Shown: one piece after another, positions 22,064 to 33,772 of the stretch
Layout of the letters: the number at the start of each line of letters is the position of its first letter
Position numbering within the stretch: the first letter of the stretch is position 1
NCBI GenBank assembly: GCA_002794785.1
Contig: NBBA01000001.1
Coordinates: 3,968,001-4,032,000 of the forward strand
DNA length: 64,000 nt
Reading direction: 5' to 3'
DNA from: Coniferiporia sulphurascens
Taxonomy: Eukaryota > Basidiomycota > Agaricomycetes > Hymenochaetales > Hymenochaetaceae
The notes under the pieces: generated by a model
The model's database searches: none
The model's input: only the letters and a program-made list of their open reading frames with translations
Told to the model about the DNA's origin: nothing
Program-made: the position numbers and the translations under genes

Positions 22064-25000
22064 TATTAAATAAATAAATAAATATAACGAACGATATAAA
22101 TATAGTACATGGTCATATGAACAACCATCTTACTAAGTGAACAATAACGCAATGATAACACCATATGATATAGGAGCTAGATAGTTATAGTAGTACTAGC
22201 CCACGGAACGCATATATAAGGGGAGCTGGTCTCGCCCTAGAAATACATCGGTTTACACTGATAACCCACCTTGCCTGAACACCACCACTGCACCTCATCG
22301 TCTACCACAACGTGTGTAGATTTTAAGAGGTTATGAGCCTTGACTCTACAACTAACGAAACGATTAACGAATTTTAAAAATCCTCGAATAACGAAACTAT
22401 GTCTGACGGACAGAAACCAAACACTTGTGAGCAAACACGTTTACAAAAATTATCAGGATTACGAATCACTGCTAACGAATTAAAAATAACGTACACACAG
22501 TCATCAACGATCGAAGAACTCGAAGAAAAAATTCAAAAAGCTAAAGATAGCAAAAGGTTAGTCGACCTAATACTTCAATGTAACCTAAGACAAATACCTA
22601 TTAACGGAACGGAACAACAAATACAAGATTGAATAAACAGGTATGATAACTCTACCAAAGATGAAAAATCAAAAATAAGAACTGATTATAAACTGGAACT
22701 AATGAATCACACTAAAGATTTAGGAATATCAGATCAAGGAAAATCATCCGAAATCAGATACCGAATAAGTACGTATTTGGGTATATCAGATCCAAATGAA
22801 AAAGCACAATTTAAAATTGATAATCCTTATATTAAGCCAGAAGAAGAAAGCGATAAGAAAGAAGACAATGATAAAAAAGAAGACAATGAAGAAGAAAACA
22901 CCGAAGAATCCAAAAATAACCCATCACATGAGCCATCAGAACCATCTGATCCTGACGATTCAGACGCTAACAATACCGAGGAAGATGAACCGAGTATGGC
23001 AACTAAACTCGCGGAACTCCAGAAATTCTTCGACGGAATCGAGAAACTCGACGGGCACAGAAACTACAAACTCTGGAATTACAGAGTCCACAGTGCCATT
23101 GAGAGTGCAGGTTACGGTAACCTGCTCACTAACTCCCCAGGAACTGGAGAGAATGGTATATCAAGTGCTTTATATAACGGCATTATGTGCACTATGCCCG
23201 ACAAGATATTGGCTTATTATCTTAATTTTAACAAAGATATTCCAGCGCTACTCAAAGCGCTTGACGGACGATATAATGTCCAGACAACAATTACAAAGGG
23301 CTTTAACGAGGCTGCCCTTTTTGATATCAGAGGTCATGTCAGCCATTTCGATGGAACGCTTGATAACCTCAGCAATAAATACGAGGAACTCATAGCCCAA
23401 GGGGTAAAAGTTTCAGAGTCGACATACATATTGGCTATTACGCGGGCAACGCCCGAACAATATCAATACGTACTCACGCAGAGTGAGTTATATATTAAAA
23501 CAATTAACGAAACGAATCCAGACAAAGATGAAATTGAACTAACCCCTCAATTTCTACTAACGGCATTGAGAAACGCCTTTGAGGGGTGGCGTAAAAATCA
23601 CCAGAGGACAGGAGCGGCGGCTAACCACCTGCCCAAGGACGAGCGGAACCACCCCTATTTTAGGGGCCGCGGACGCAGTAACAGCCGCGGAGTGCAGCCA
23701 CGAGGTCGCGGCTATAGGGGCCGTGGCGGATATATGCGAGGAAGAGGACGAGGGGGATATTCCCCTAACCAACAATCACACGTTATTAAGTGCTACAATT
23801 GTAACAAACTAGGGCACTACAGTCGAGACTGCTGGGCGCCAAAAACGGAATGGATGAAGGCAGCTCAGAAGAAAAAAGAGGACGCGAATGACGACAAAGG
23901 AAAAGGGAAGGAAACGGGTGCGTCAGTGGGACTGACAGCGACTGGGGCAAGTGCGGCCCAGGCTAAACATACCGCAGCAGCAGCAGCAACAAATGTCGCA
24001 TCGAGCTCTTGTATCGAACTCAGCACCGTAATCGGCCAAGGCGAAATTGGCGCCTTCATAACCGAAGTCGACGATAACAATTTCGACATGGGAGAATTCC
24101 CAATATATTCATATAACGACTTCCTTGACAAAATAGGAAACTACGATAGCGCCATGGAAGACGTGGATGACAATAATTTGGACGTAAGCATTAACGTTAT
24201 AACAACAGAAAAAATTGCTAACAATATTTATTCCTCAATGGATATAATCGACACTGGTGCAATGATACATTTAACACCATATCTAAATCAATTACGAAAT
24301 ACATATAAAACCGACACGATCACGATAACGGCCGCCAATAAAACAACGTTTATGGCAAACATAGTAGGGGATCTTAAGCTTTACATCCCCAACGGACACT
24401 CGGTAAGTGTCATAATACTATCAAACATATACTACAATCCTAAAATGAATATGACATTAGTCTCTCAAGGACTTCTATGTCAAGATGGTTACAAATTTAT
24501 TTATAAAACAAATGAATGCACAATAAAGTATCCTAATGGATCTTTATGCGGAAAAATTAAAAATACAAATGGATTGTATAGTATATTTAATAACAATGTA
24601 CAAGCAGCTACAAAAAATGTAACATTATTTGAACTTCACAAAAAACTCGGGCATATAAGCTATGCTTACATAAAACGATTATTAAAAGAAAATCAGATTA
24701 CAAATAATAAAATATCAAATTACGACGAAACTCAATGCACAATCTGCCTTGAAGCAAATATAAAAAGAATGCAAATTCCAAAATTACGTATTTCAAAATT
24801 AGCCGAAAAATTTGGCGATCATATACATATGGACATATGGGGTCCAGCATCCACACATGCTATAGGAGGATATAAATACCTTCTAACACTTGTAGATGAT
24901 GCTACAAGATGGATAAAAATGATTTTATTAAAAACAAAAGATGAGGGTTTAAATGCTTATATGACTTGGGCTACTATGCTCAATACACAATATAATATAA

Positions 25001-27518
25001 AAATAAAAAAATTACAAAGCGATAACGACACAGTGTTTTTAAGTAAACAATTCACTGAATATTTAGAAAAACATGGAACAATACGAAAGCTGACTGTTCA
25101 CGATACACCACAACAAAACGGAGTAGCAGAACGATCACATCAAACGATTCTAAATAATACACGAGTAAATCTGCTACAAGCAAAATTACCTCCAAGTTTA
25201 TGGGGAGAAGCTGTAAAATACAGTACTTACATTTACAATAGAATGCCAAAGAGCGCTATTGAATTTAAAACACCATATTTTAAACGATATAACGAAAATT
25301 ACAACATAGACGATTTAAAAGAATTCAGCCAATATTGCATAATAAAGCAAGAAGATGTAAATAAATTACAACCAAAAGGAATATATGCACAATGGTTAGG
25401 ATTTGATGAAGAAAGTAAAGGTCATAGAACCTATCACAATAGAAAAATTACAGTCGAACGAAACTTACAATTTTTAGATTCTCCTCCATCTAAAATTGAA
25501 GGGGAGAATATAACAGAAAAACAAAACGAACAAATAAAAGAATTAACAAATGAAAGACCAATAAGAAATATTAAACCAACAAAACGGTCATTAGGTCTAA
25601 ACTTTGACGAACAAAATACAGTCGCTTATCTTATGGAATTCAATCAATTCAATACGGAATTAATAGGTGATCCAAATTCATATCAACAAGCGATCAATCG
25701 AATTGACGCAAATCAGTGGATCACGGCAATGAAAGAAGAAATAAAAATGTTAATTGAAAGATCTACATGGAAAATCATTGATCCACCAAAAGAAGCAAAC
25801 ATAATCGGAACAAGATTTGTTTACAAAACAAAAAGATTAGCAAATGGAGAAATCGAACGTTACAAAGCAAGATTAGTAGTTCAAGGATTCGCCCAGAAAG
25901 AAGGCATAGACTACTACTCAAATGACACATTCGCTCCAGTAGCACGATTAGCTACAGTAAGAACTATATTAAGTTGGAGCACAACAAACAATTACGAAAT
26001 TCACCAAATTGATATAAAATCAGCTTACCTATATGGTGAATTAGAAAAAGACGAAAACATATATATAAAAGCACCACCAGGAAACTTAATCAAAATAAAA
26101 CCTGGACAAGTTTTAAAATTAAATAAAGCCTTATACAGATTAAAACAAGCAGGCAGACGATGGTATAAAAAATTATCAGAAATATTAATCAGAATAGGAC
26201 TAACACGAGCAGTCCAAGACAACACAGTATTCCTAAGAAAAGAAAAAGGAAAAACAATTCTAATACTTTTCATACATGTTGATGACATAACGATATGTGG
26301 CTTAAATCTATTAATAATAAAAGCCTTTAAAGACGAAATTGAAAAACATGTAAAATTTACTGATGGAAACGATATACATTGGTTACTCGGCATTGAAATC
26401 GAAAGAAACCGAGATGAAAGAATTATAAAATTAAGACAAAAACATTATATTGATAATATAATAGAAAAATATAAATTAAAAGACGCTGCAATGGTACGAA
26501 CACCAATGACACCTGGTCAAGTGTTAAAATCACTCGAAAATCCAACTAATGAAGAATTAAACTTCATAAATCAAATACCATATATGAACATGGTTGGAGC
26601 ATTAAGATATGCAGCAGATTGCACGAGACCTGATATATCATTCACAACAGGTCAATTTGCTAGGCATTTGAATAAACCTAGTATTGAACATTACAATGCA
26701 GTAAAACATTGTTTCAAATATCTAAAAGGAACGAACGATTATTGGTTAATACTCAGAGGAAAGGAACCAATCGAGTTAATCGGATATACCGATGCTGACG
26801 GAATGACACAAGAAGGACATAAAGCTATATCAGGATATATATTCCAAATAGGAAACGCAACGACATCCTGGTCAAGTAAAAAACAAGAATTAGTGTCACT
26901 ATCAGTATGTGAAGCTGAACTACAAGCTTTAACTCATGGAGTAAAAGAAGCTATATGGCTACAAAGACTGGTTGAAGAGGTACTGCAGACCTTGGATACA
27001 CCTACGAAAATATTATGTGATAATCAAGCAGCCATAACGATAGTAAATTCAACAGAACAAAAATATACGCAAAGAATGAAACATATTGACATAAGAAAAG
27101 ATTTCTTATGAGATTATATTGAAAATGAGACAATATCAGTCTCATATATTCCAACTGGACAGCAAAAGGCTGATATAATGACGAAAGCGCTAACAATTGA
27201 ATTAATCAAACGTTTTACGAGTCTACTCTGCCTAGTAAAAGTTTGAAGGGGAGTATTAAATAAATAAATAAATATAACGAACAATATAAATATAGTACGT
27301 GGTCATATGAACAACCATCTTACTAAGTGAACGATAACGCAATGATAACACCATACGATATAGGAGCTAGATAGTTATAGTAGTACTAGCCCATGGAACA
27401 CGTATATAAGGGGAGCTGGTCTCGCCCTAGAAATACATCGGTTTACACTGATAACCCACCTTGCCTGAACACCACCACTGCACCTCATCGTCTACCACAA
27501 CGTGCGTAGATTTTAAGA
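22064..27518 (+). mobile_element. Ty1/Copia LTR retrotransposon, full length
   Basis: 5455 bp with 265-bp LTRs at 22064-22328 and 27254-27518 and a perfect 5-bp duplication TAAAC (22059-22063 and 27519-27523). The LTR begins TATTAAATAAAT and ends GATTTTAAGA, so it lacks the usual TG...CA termini; three solo LTRs with their own duplications confirm these ends. A purine tract (GAAGGGGAG) precedes the 3' LTR. A TATATAAGG promoter element lies in each LTR (near 22212 and 27404). The two LTRs differ at eight positions, all CG against TG or CA. Confidence 0.95.
22399..27246 (+). pseudogene. Copia Gag-Pol polyprotein with two TGA stops
   Basis: One frame of 1616 codons from ATG 22399 to TGA 27244-27246, broken only by TGA at 22630-22632 and 27109-27111. 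Order: Gag with an acidic linker, CCHC knuckle CYNCNKLGHYSRDCW, protease DTGAMIHLT, integrase HHCC (HKKLGHIS then CTICLEA) and D,D,E core (HMDIWGPAS, LQSDNDTVF, PQQNGVAERSHQTI), then RT (TRFVYKTKRL, VVQGFAQKEGIDY, IDIKSAYLYGEL, FIHVDDITI) and RNase H (IGYTDADGM, ELQALT, LCDNQAAI). This order (integrase before RT) defines Copia. Both internal TGAs lie where Arg (CGA) fits. The rest is intact, so the element decayed recently. Confidence 0.95.
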
Positions 27519-27523
27519 TAAAC

Positions 27524-28241
27524 TGAGAAGAAATGAAACTATGGCAAGGCTACCTGCAAGCAAGGCCATAGTAGAGGAATGAAAATGTATTGATATGTAC
27601 TCTTTAGGGTCATGCAAATCATCTGACACATGAGATGCAAGAAGCCTTATGAGAGATAATTGTTTTGTTGCAGCATTGTGACACTCAGCCACTAGTATAG
27701 GGGTGGGTGTGATATATGGGAATGTATGGGAGAGGGAAGGTAGTAGGATCCTATCATCCCCCTCTTCATTATCCAAGAAATTTGTAATCCATAACACAAA
27801 ATGCCAATTGTGGATATTTGCAAATGGCAAGATGATGGTAGGAATAAAAGAAGCAGAAGACCCTGAAATGGTTTTTAAAGAAGCTGGTCACATGACAAAC
27901 AAACATATACAAATATCCTTTTTATAGACACACATATACTAAACAAAATCACTTATAAGCCTGCTCATCACTGCTAAGAACAGCTAGTAATCATTGGGTC
28001 CTTGCCATTGTGAGTGCTCTAGCATTTTTTTGAAGCTTAAACCTTGTAAACTATTATTTGCATTAAAAGTGTCTATATATCTTAACTTGACGGAAGCTGA
28101 ACAATGTGCGAAAACTCTTTTCTTCACTACTGCCATCCCCCATACCCCCATCACCTTAAGTCCCACAATTAGCAAGATTATCTGCCTTGTCTCTCTCCTT
28201 ATTCTAGTTTCTGCCTCTGCTGTTCTTCCAGAGGCCAGCAC
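27524..28241. other. insert DNA without a recognisable gene
   Basis: AT-rich DNA between the Copia element and solo LTR copy 2. Only short frames are present. It begins with one unit of a roughly 40-bp direct repeat whose other unit lies on the far side of the Copia element (22012-22055). Confidence 0.4.
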
Positions 28242-28801
28242 TGTTACAATTTTCCTTTACCTTTCCCTTACTGCGCTGACTCACTTCCTCTTCGTCATCA
28301 TCAGTCAGCACAACTCCCCCATTTCTCTGCCTTACTCATCCTTATTCACCTTGCACCATAAGATGCCATGATGACGCCTTATTGTACCATCATGACGTGC
28401 TTTGCTTACTGATCACCATACTTGTATCACCAAGGCCTTCCTTGAGTTTCCATGACCTTCCACAGTCTGGTAAACATACCTAACCAAGTCGCTACAGTAG
28501 CAAACACATAGAGTAGCATATAAGCATGTAACTTCAGTAGCACAAGCCCTAAGCTTGTGCTCTTTGTTCATACAAGCCCATTATCTGCTACCACCAGTCC
28601 GCTGTGCGCCATTGTGCCTAATTCTCCTTCATTGTAACCCGACTCACTCTCAGAAGCCCACCGCGTCCCCATCATCGATCAGGAAGCCCCACCGACGATC
28701 ATCCCCGCCTTATGACATCTAGGAAGCCCCGTTGCTGTACCATCAGTTCCGACGATCAGGAAGCACTGATGTCGATCACTGAGTAACCGTTGAGCTTAAC
28801 A
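28242..28801 (+). mobile_element. solo LTR, TGTTA...TAACA family, copy 2
   Basis: 560 bp, TGTTACAATTTTCC to GAGCTTAACA, with the 5-bp duplication AGCAC on both sides. It lies downstream of the DUF6532-type gene, on the opposite strand to it. Confidence 0.93.
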
Positions 28802-28966
28802 AGCACAAGATCTTTAAAAGGGGATTCAAACAATTTCAAACAGCAGCTCCTTGATATTAACTTCAGTGCATACTTGGTTCTAATTGGCTAATATAATACA
28901 TAATTGCAAAAGCAAGAATGGATAGATTAGTTTATACTGGTTCTGGAAAATATACAAACCCAGTCT

Positions 28967-31900
28967 TCATTCAATACAACAGCAAATAGGAAATAATGGC
29001 TTACAAGATGCTGTGACTGATCTTTCAAGTGCAGCATAGTCTATCTCTGCATCCTCATCCTCACTGCCATCATTAGGAATCCCAATTTTGGCATGTATAC
29101 TTGAAAGTAATAAGTAAAACTTAGTCCAAATTCCATGGTTTAAAGACAATCTGTCTCACCATGCATCTTTATAAAGCTGCTTTTGTATTGCTGCAATATA
29201 AGTGGGGGCTCTCTTGGGATCAGCCATGTCATTCAGTCTTTTCAAATGCTTGTGCCAGATAATTCTGAATAATTCCCCTTCAAATTTTTTCTGGAAATAA
29301 GTTCCTGACTCATAATCCATTAAAACTGCCTCAATCTGTACTTATTTGTTTAGCATGTATTCTTAGTAGGAGTAGATCACTTACTGAGGTAAGAATAAGT
29401 GCAATTACAGGAAAAGGAATGGGATTAAACTTATCCTGGAATTTGATACCATCCACCTTTCTGGAAGAAAACCACTGTGCTTGAAGAATCTAGCTGATAA
29501 TGGGATTTGCAAATGGCTTCTGTTTATCATAAAAAAATGGCTAGAGATAATAGTAGATAGGAATATGACTCAAAATTAGTCAATAAACTTTCCATATAGA
29601 CTACTCACATCCAAATGTATACCCCCATATGCAAATGCTCCCTTATTAATAAGGGCTTTAACAAGAGAGGCCACTTGTGCTGGATCACCATTGTTCAGAT
29701 GAAAGGCAGTCACTGTTACAATTTTCCCCTTACTTTCCCTTATTGTGCTGACTCACTTCCTCTTCATCATCATCAGTCAGCGCAACTCCCCCATCTCTCT
29801 CCCTTACTCATCATTATTCGCCTTACACCATAAGACGCCATGATGACGCCTTATCGCATCACCATGATGTGCTTTGCTTACTGATCACTGTACTTGTATT
29901 ACCAAGGCATTCCTTGAGTTTCCATGACCTTCCATAGTCTGGTAAACACACCTAACCAAGTCGCTACAGTAACAAACACATAGAGTAGCATATAAGCATG
30001 TAACTTCAGTAGCACAAGCCCTAAGCTTGTGCTCTTTGTTCATACAAGCCCATTATCTGCTACCACCAGTCTACTGTGTGCCCTCTGGCCAATAGTCACT
30101 TCGTCGTAACCCGACTCGCTATAGAAGCCCACCGCGTCCACATCGCCGATCAGGAAGCCCCACCAACGATCACCTTCGACTTACGACATCTAGGAAGCCC
30201 CGTTGCCGTACCATCAGTTCCAACGATCAGGAAGCCCTGATGTCGATCACCACGTAACCGTTGAGCTTAACAGTCACAACTGCCCCTGAGGCCTTTGTCT
30301 TGAGGTTCTGCCTTGCATTTGCAGTGTTTCTCCCAACCTGAATTGGATAAGTAAGTTGAAAATGTATTGTTATCCTGATATGTACTTACCACTTGTAATA
30401 TAATGGTTTTGTAATGATCATCCACATTCCACTTTCTTAGCTGTTCATCATTGCCTGGCCCAAGGCCAGATGGGGCAGCATCTCGAAAAGCAGAATAAAC
30501 CATTTCCATCTTTTCATCACTTGTAGGGAAACCAATTTCTAGAGCAATAGATGCTCTAAATATCTTACTAGCAGCCTGGGCCCAAGACCTGCTCCTGGGG
30601 TCCAGAGCTGAGAGGACTGCCCCTTTACTAGCACTGGTGCTCCTGCCAGTGGGCTTGTCCATTAAATCTGTATTTAGATCCTTTGGTTCATCCTCTGTTG
30701 CAGCTGGTGTTGCTACCCAACTGGAAAGAGCTTGGGCAGATTGCTGAGGAATTTGACTAGGCACTATTGGGGTGCTTCTGTTGGAGGATTCACCTGTTAT
30801 AATGAACTACAGATGTGTAAGATACTGTGTACTTGGAAGGAAAGCTGATTTACATCACTGCGAGGCCTTTTTACAGGCATCCTGGGTGTGCGCATGAGGT
30901 CTAGACCATCTCCAGAGTTCTCAGCAAAAGTTGCAGTAGTTTGCTTTCTTTTGACTGTGGATATAAGAATAAAAATAATGACAGCTAGCTCTTGAGTGTG
31001 AGAATACCTTGTGTACCTGGACTTGGGATAGCCAAGGACCTGTTACAATTTTCCTTTACCCTCCCTTACTGCGCTGACTCACTTCCCCTTTGTCATCATC
31101 AGTCAGCGCAACTCTCCCATTCCTCTACCTTACTCATTCCTTATTTGCCTTACACCATAAGACACCATGATGACACCTTATTGCACCATCATGACATGCT
31201 TTGATTACTGATCACCATACTTGTATTACCAAGACCTTCCTTGGGTTTCCATGACCTTCCATAGTCTGGTAAACACACCTAACCAAGTTGCTACAGTAAC
31301 AAACACATAGAGTAGTATATAAGCATGTAACTTCAGCAGCACAAGCCTTAAGCTTGTGCTCTTTGTTCATACAAGCCCATTATCTGCTACCACTAAGACT
31401 ACTGTGTGCCTGTTGGCCAGTATCTGCTTCATTGTAACCCGACTCGCTAAAGGAAGCCTACCGCATCCACATCATCAATCAAGAAGCCCCATTGCCGATC
31501 ATCTTCGACTTACGACATCTAGGAAGCCCTGTTTCCGTACTACCAGCTCCGACAATCAGGAAGCCCCGATGTCAATCACCGTGTAACCGTTGAGCTTAAC
31601 AGGACCCATCTTCATTGACTTCTTCATCTTGGCCTGAATCCAAAAGCTGTTGCCCACTTTCCTGTTCTCCAGGACCCAAATGACCTAGGGGACCAGTTTC
31701 TGCACCAAGCCCATCAGAGAACTGAGTGGTAGGGAAGTCATCTTCATCCTCCAACTGCATCTGGGTTTTTGCCCTTTCCCTCACAACTAAGAGGTGTGAA
31801 ATTCATTAGTAGAGTTGCTGAAAGTAATGTTTGAAACAAATTGTAATTTACCTTTTGCTCTAGCCTCTTCCAAAGCCTTGGATGATTTTTCAGCCAGTGA

Positions 31901-32023
31901 CTCAGCTAACCTCTTGTTTGCCTCTTCAAGCTGTTTCTGAAGCCTAGCCACTTCATTGGATGAAGCAAGGCTATCATCACCATTGGACTTCTTGCCCCTG
32001 ATTGTCCTTTTTTGTCCAGCCAT
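28967..32023 (-). CDS. DUF6532-type protein gene interrupted by two solo LTRs
   Basis: Read from ATG 32023 on the minus strand: MAGQKRTIRGKK, then an Ala/Glu/Lys coiled coil (VARLQKQLEEANKRLAES), an acidic linker, then exons with SKIFRASIALEIGF, KALINKGAFAYGGIHLD, FYDKQKPFANPII, FNPIPFPVIALIL and FRIIWHKHLKRLNDMADPKR, ending near DAEIDYAALE. The order and the pattern of a membrane-like PVIALIL helix before a Glu-rich amphipathic region match DUF6532, a domain of unknown function abundant in mushrooms. Exon limits were not all resolved. Solo LTRs at 31041-31601 and 29714-30272 sit inside it; removing each restores the frame. It may belong to the transposon's own gene set; no function is known. 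Confidence 0.6.
29714..30272 (+). mobile_element. solo LTR, TGTTA...TAACA family, copy 3
   Basis: 559 bp with the 5-bp duplication GTCAC on both sides. It is inserted in an exon of the DUF6532-type gene, in the opposite orientation to it; the flanking minus-strand codons join in frame when it and one duplication are removed. Confidence 0.93.
31041..31601 (+). mobile_element. solo LTR, TGTTA...TAACA family, copy 4
   Basis: 561 bp with the 5-bp duplication GGACC on both sides. It is inserted in a 5' exon of the DUF6532-type gene just after its acidic stretch, and the host frame closes exactly when it is removed. Confidence 0.93.
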
Positions 32024-32249
32024 TTTGGTGTACAGAAGTAGAGGTAGAGGTAAGCAAGAAGGTAATGGTAAGCAATAAAGATGTGTGCTTCCCAAAAAGG
32101 CAAATGAGGTGTGATTTAAAACTATATAGTTTTAATATCCTTATTTGGAAAGCCACTATTCTTGTACCAGCAAGTGATTTACTCACAAGTACAACATGCA
32201 GCATAAGGGGGAGGATGCCTAGAGTTGCTATTTGGAGCATTCTTATTCA

Positions 32250-32668
32250 GAGTTTCAGATCAAACAGACCTTTCAGTCCATGGTTGATGCACATGTGCAT
32301 TTATCCCATGCCCTAGTATGCTACATGGGGATTGAGGACAAGCTGGATTTAGAGAAGTATGACATGTGGGAGAGGAGGAACTAGTTAATTTAATCTCCAA
32401 GGTGCGTATTCTTGACTTCTTTCACTGTCATATTCACATCCATTTTTTAATAGTTCACATCAAACTCTTTCACACTAACAATGCTTTCACTCAGCCCAAT
32501 TGGCATCTCCATCTCCCCCCTTGCAGCATTGATCAATCATAGCTGTGATCCAAATGTCACCATAGTTTTCCCTTGTGCCTATTCATCAGCACTTCAAGAG
32601 CCAGCATTACAAGTAGTTGCTATCCAAGTCAAGCAAGGGTTGATTGTTGCACTGCTCAGGATGCATAA
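32250..32668 (+). pseudogene. SET-domain (SMYD-like) gene fragment
   Basis: Two pieces read in the normal order: LSHALVCYMGIEDKL with a following helix, an intron-like GT-AG interval from about 32400, then SFTLTNAF, PIGISISPLAALINHSCDPN and a hydrophobic strand. NHSCDPN is the S-adenosylmethionine-binding signature of SET methyltransferases, and the upstream helix matches the SMYD/Set5 type. An in-frame TAG near 32382, the missing N-terminus and the solo LTR at 32669 show that it is a fragment. It has host-gene structure but sits within transposon DNA, so it is probably captured. Confidence 0.7.
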
Positions 32669-32925
32669 TATTAAATAAATATAACGAATGTGCTAAATAT
32701 AAAGGAGGTCATATGAACAACCACCTTACTAAGTATACGATAACGCAACAATAACGCCATACGAATAGGAGCTATGATAGTTATAGTATACGTAGCCCAC
32801 GGTAGATGTATATAAGGAGAGCTGGTCTCTACCATGAAATACATCGGTTTACACTGATAACTCACCTTCGCCTCTACTTCACCACTGTACCTCATCATCT
32901 ACCACAACATGCGTAGATTTTAAGA
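32669..32925 (+). mobile_element. solo LTR of the Copia family, copy 1
   Basis: 257 bp, starting TATTAAATAAATATAACGA and ending GTAGATTTTAAGA, with the 5-bp duplication CATAA on both sides. It is more diverged from the full element than the full element's two LTRs are from each other. Confidence 0.92.
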
Positions 32926-32984
32926 CATAATTAATTGGTCCTCAGGCAATATCAATTTACAGGCATCCATACATTAGACTACAT

Positions 32985-33270
32985 GTGTTTACTTGTGATT
33001 CCAACATACATCCATACTACCATCTAACTCCCATACTTGACCAGGCATATTCAATGTGTTACCAGTTTTCAGAAAGCATCCAATGCTTGCCCTTATTGCA
33101 TATATGCCAGAATAGTGTGCAGGCATACACACAATTCCAGCAACATCTGTCCCCAACCTTATCCTTGGTCCTCTGAGGGCCAGTAAAGCTGCCTCGCTGC
33201 CACAGGATCCACCAAGCAAATACCCAGAATTGTGTGGATTTATTGTGTGCCCAAACACAGCAGAGTGCTT
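32985..33270 (-). pseudogene. amidase-signature enzyme fragment
   Basis: The minus-strand frame reads FGHTINPHNSGYLLGGS followed by CGSEAALLALRG, then LGTDVAGIVCMPAHYSGIYA. This matches the amidase signature core (normally GGSSGGEAALLA..., with the cis-Ser/Ser/Lys triad and GTD-GGS-R-P). The first Gly-Gly-Ser is kept, but the second Gly is Ser and the usual GGSIRIP is AGIVCMP, so catalysis is unlikely. Only about 90 codons of a roughly 550-aa enzyme are present. This is a second captured gene fragment next to the SET fragment, on the opposite strand. Confidence 0.75.
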
Positions 33271-33772
33271 TTAAAAGAGAGAAGCATTATCAGGATGGTT
33301 GTTTTAATGTATGGCACCGCACCGGCATCACGGAGGAGCCGGACGAGCACTGAATTACGCTGAATAGGTCACCCAACCCACGCCGCATATTGGGCGGAGG
33401 GGGCGGGGCGACACCATTTGACTACTTATCACCCTTGTTCTTGTTTGAATTGGAATCCTTCCTGCTTAGCTAGGAGATGCAAATAGATGACATTGAGAGG
33501 AAATGACGATGTCGGGGGCAAATGGACCAACCAAACTCTTTTTCAGGCCTTTCATGACAGACGACGTGGTAATTACAAGCAACACATAATGAGCATTAGA
33601 CATGAAATACTGCGGAACTTTGGCTGAGCGAGGAGAAAGAAAAATAGAGAGATTATGGAGGATTGGGGGCTGAGACATGTCGGATCGTGAACGTGCTCAA
33701 CAGATGGCAATCGCCTTGCTCTCGCAGGACGAGTTCTGACCGTGTGAGTTGTTCGCTCTCGGCTCAACATGA

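Noticed and set aside
22064..22328. TG...CA ends for the Copia LTR a few bases inside
   Set aside because: All four insertions have their 5-bp duplications abutting TATTA and TAAGA, so the ends cannot be moved.
24000..27200. Long antisense ORFs in the Copia region
   Set aside because: They are shadows of the AT-rich pol frame and carry no domain.
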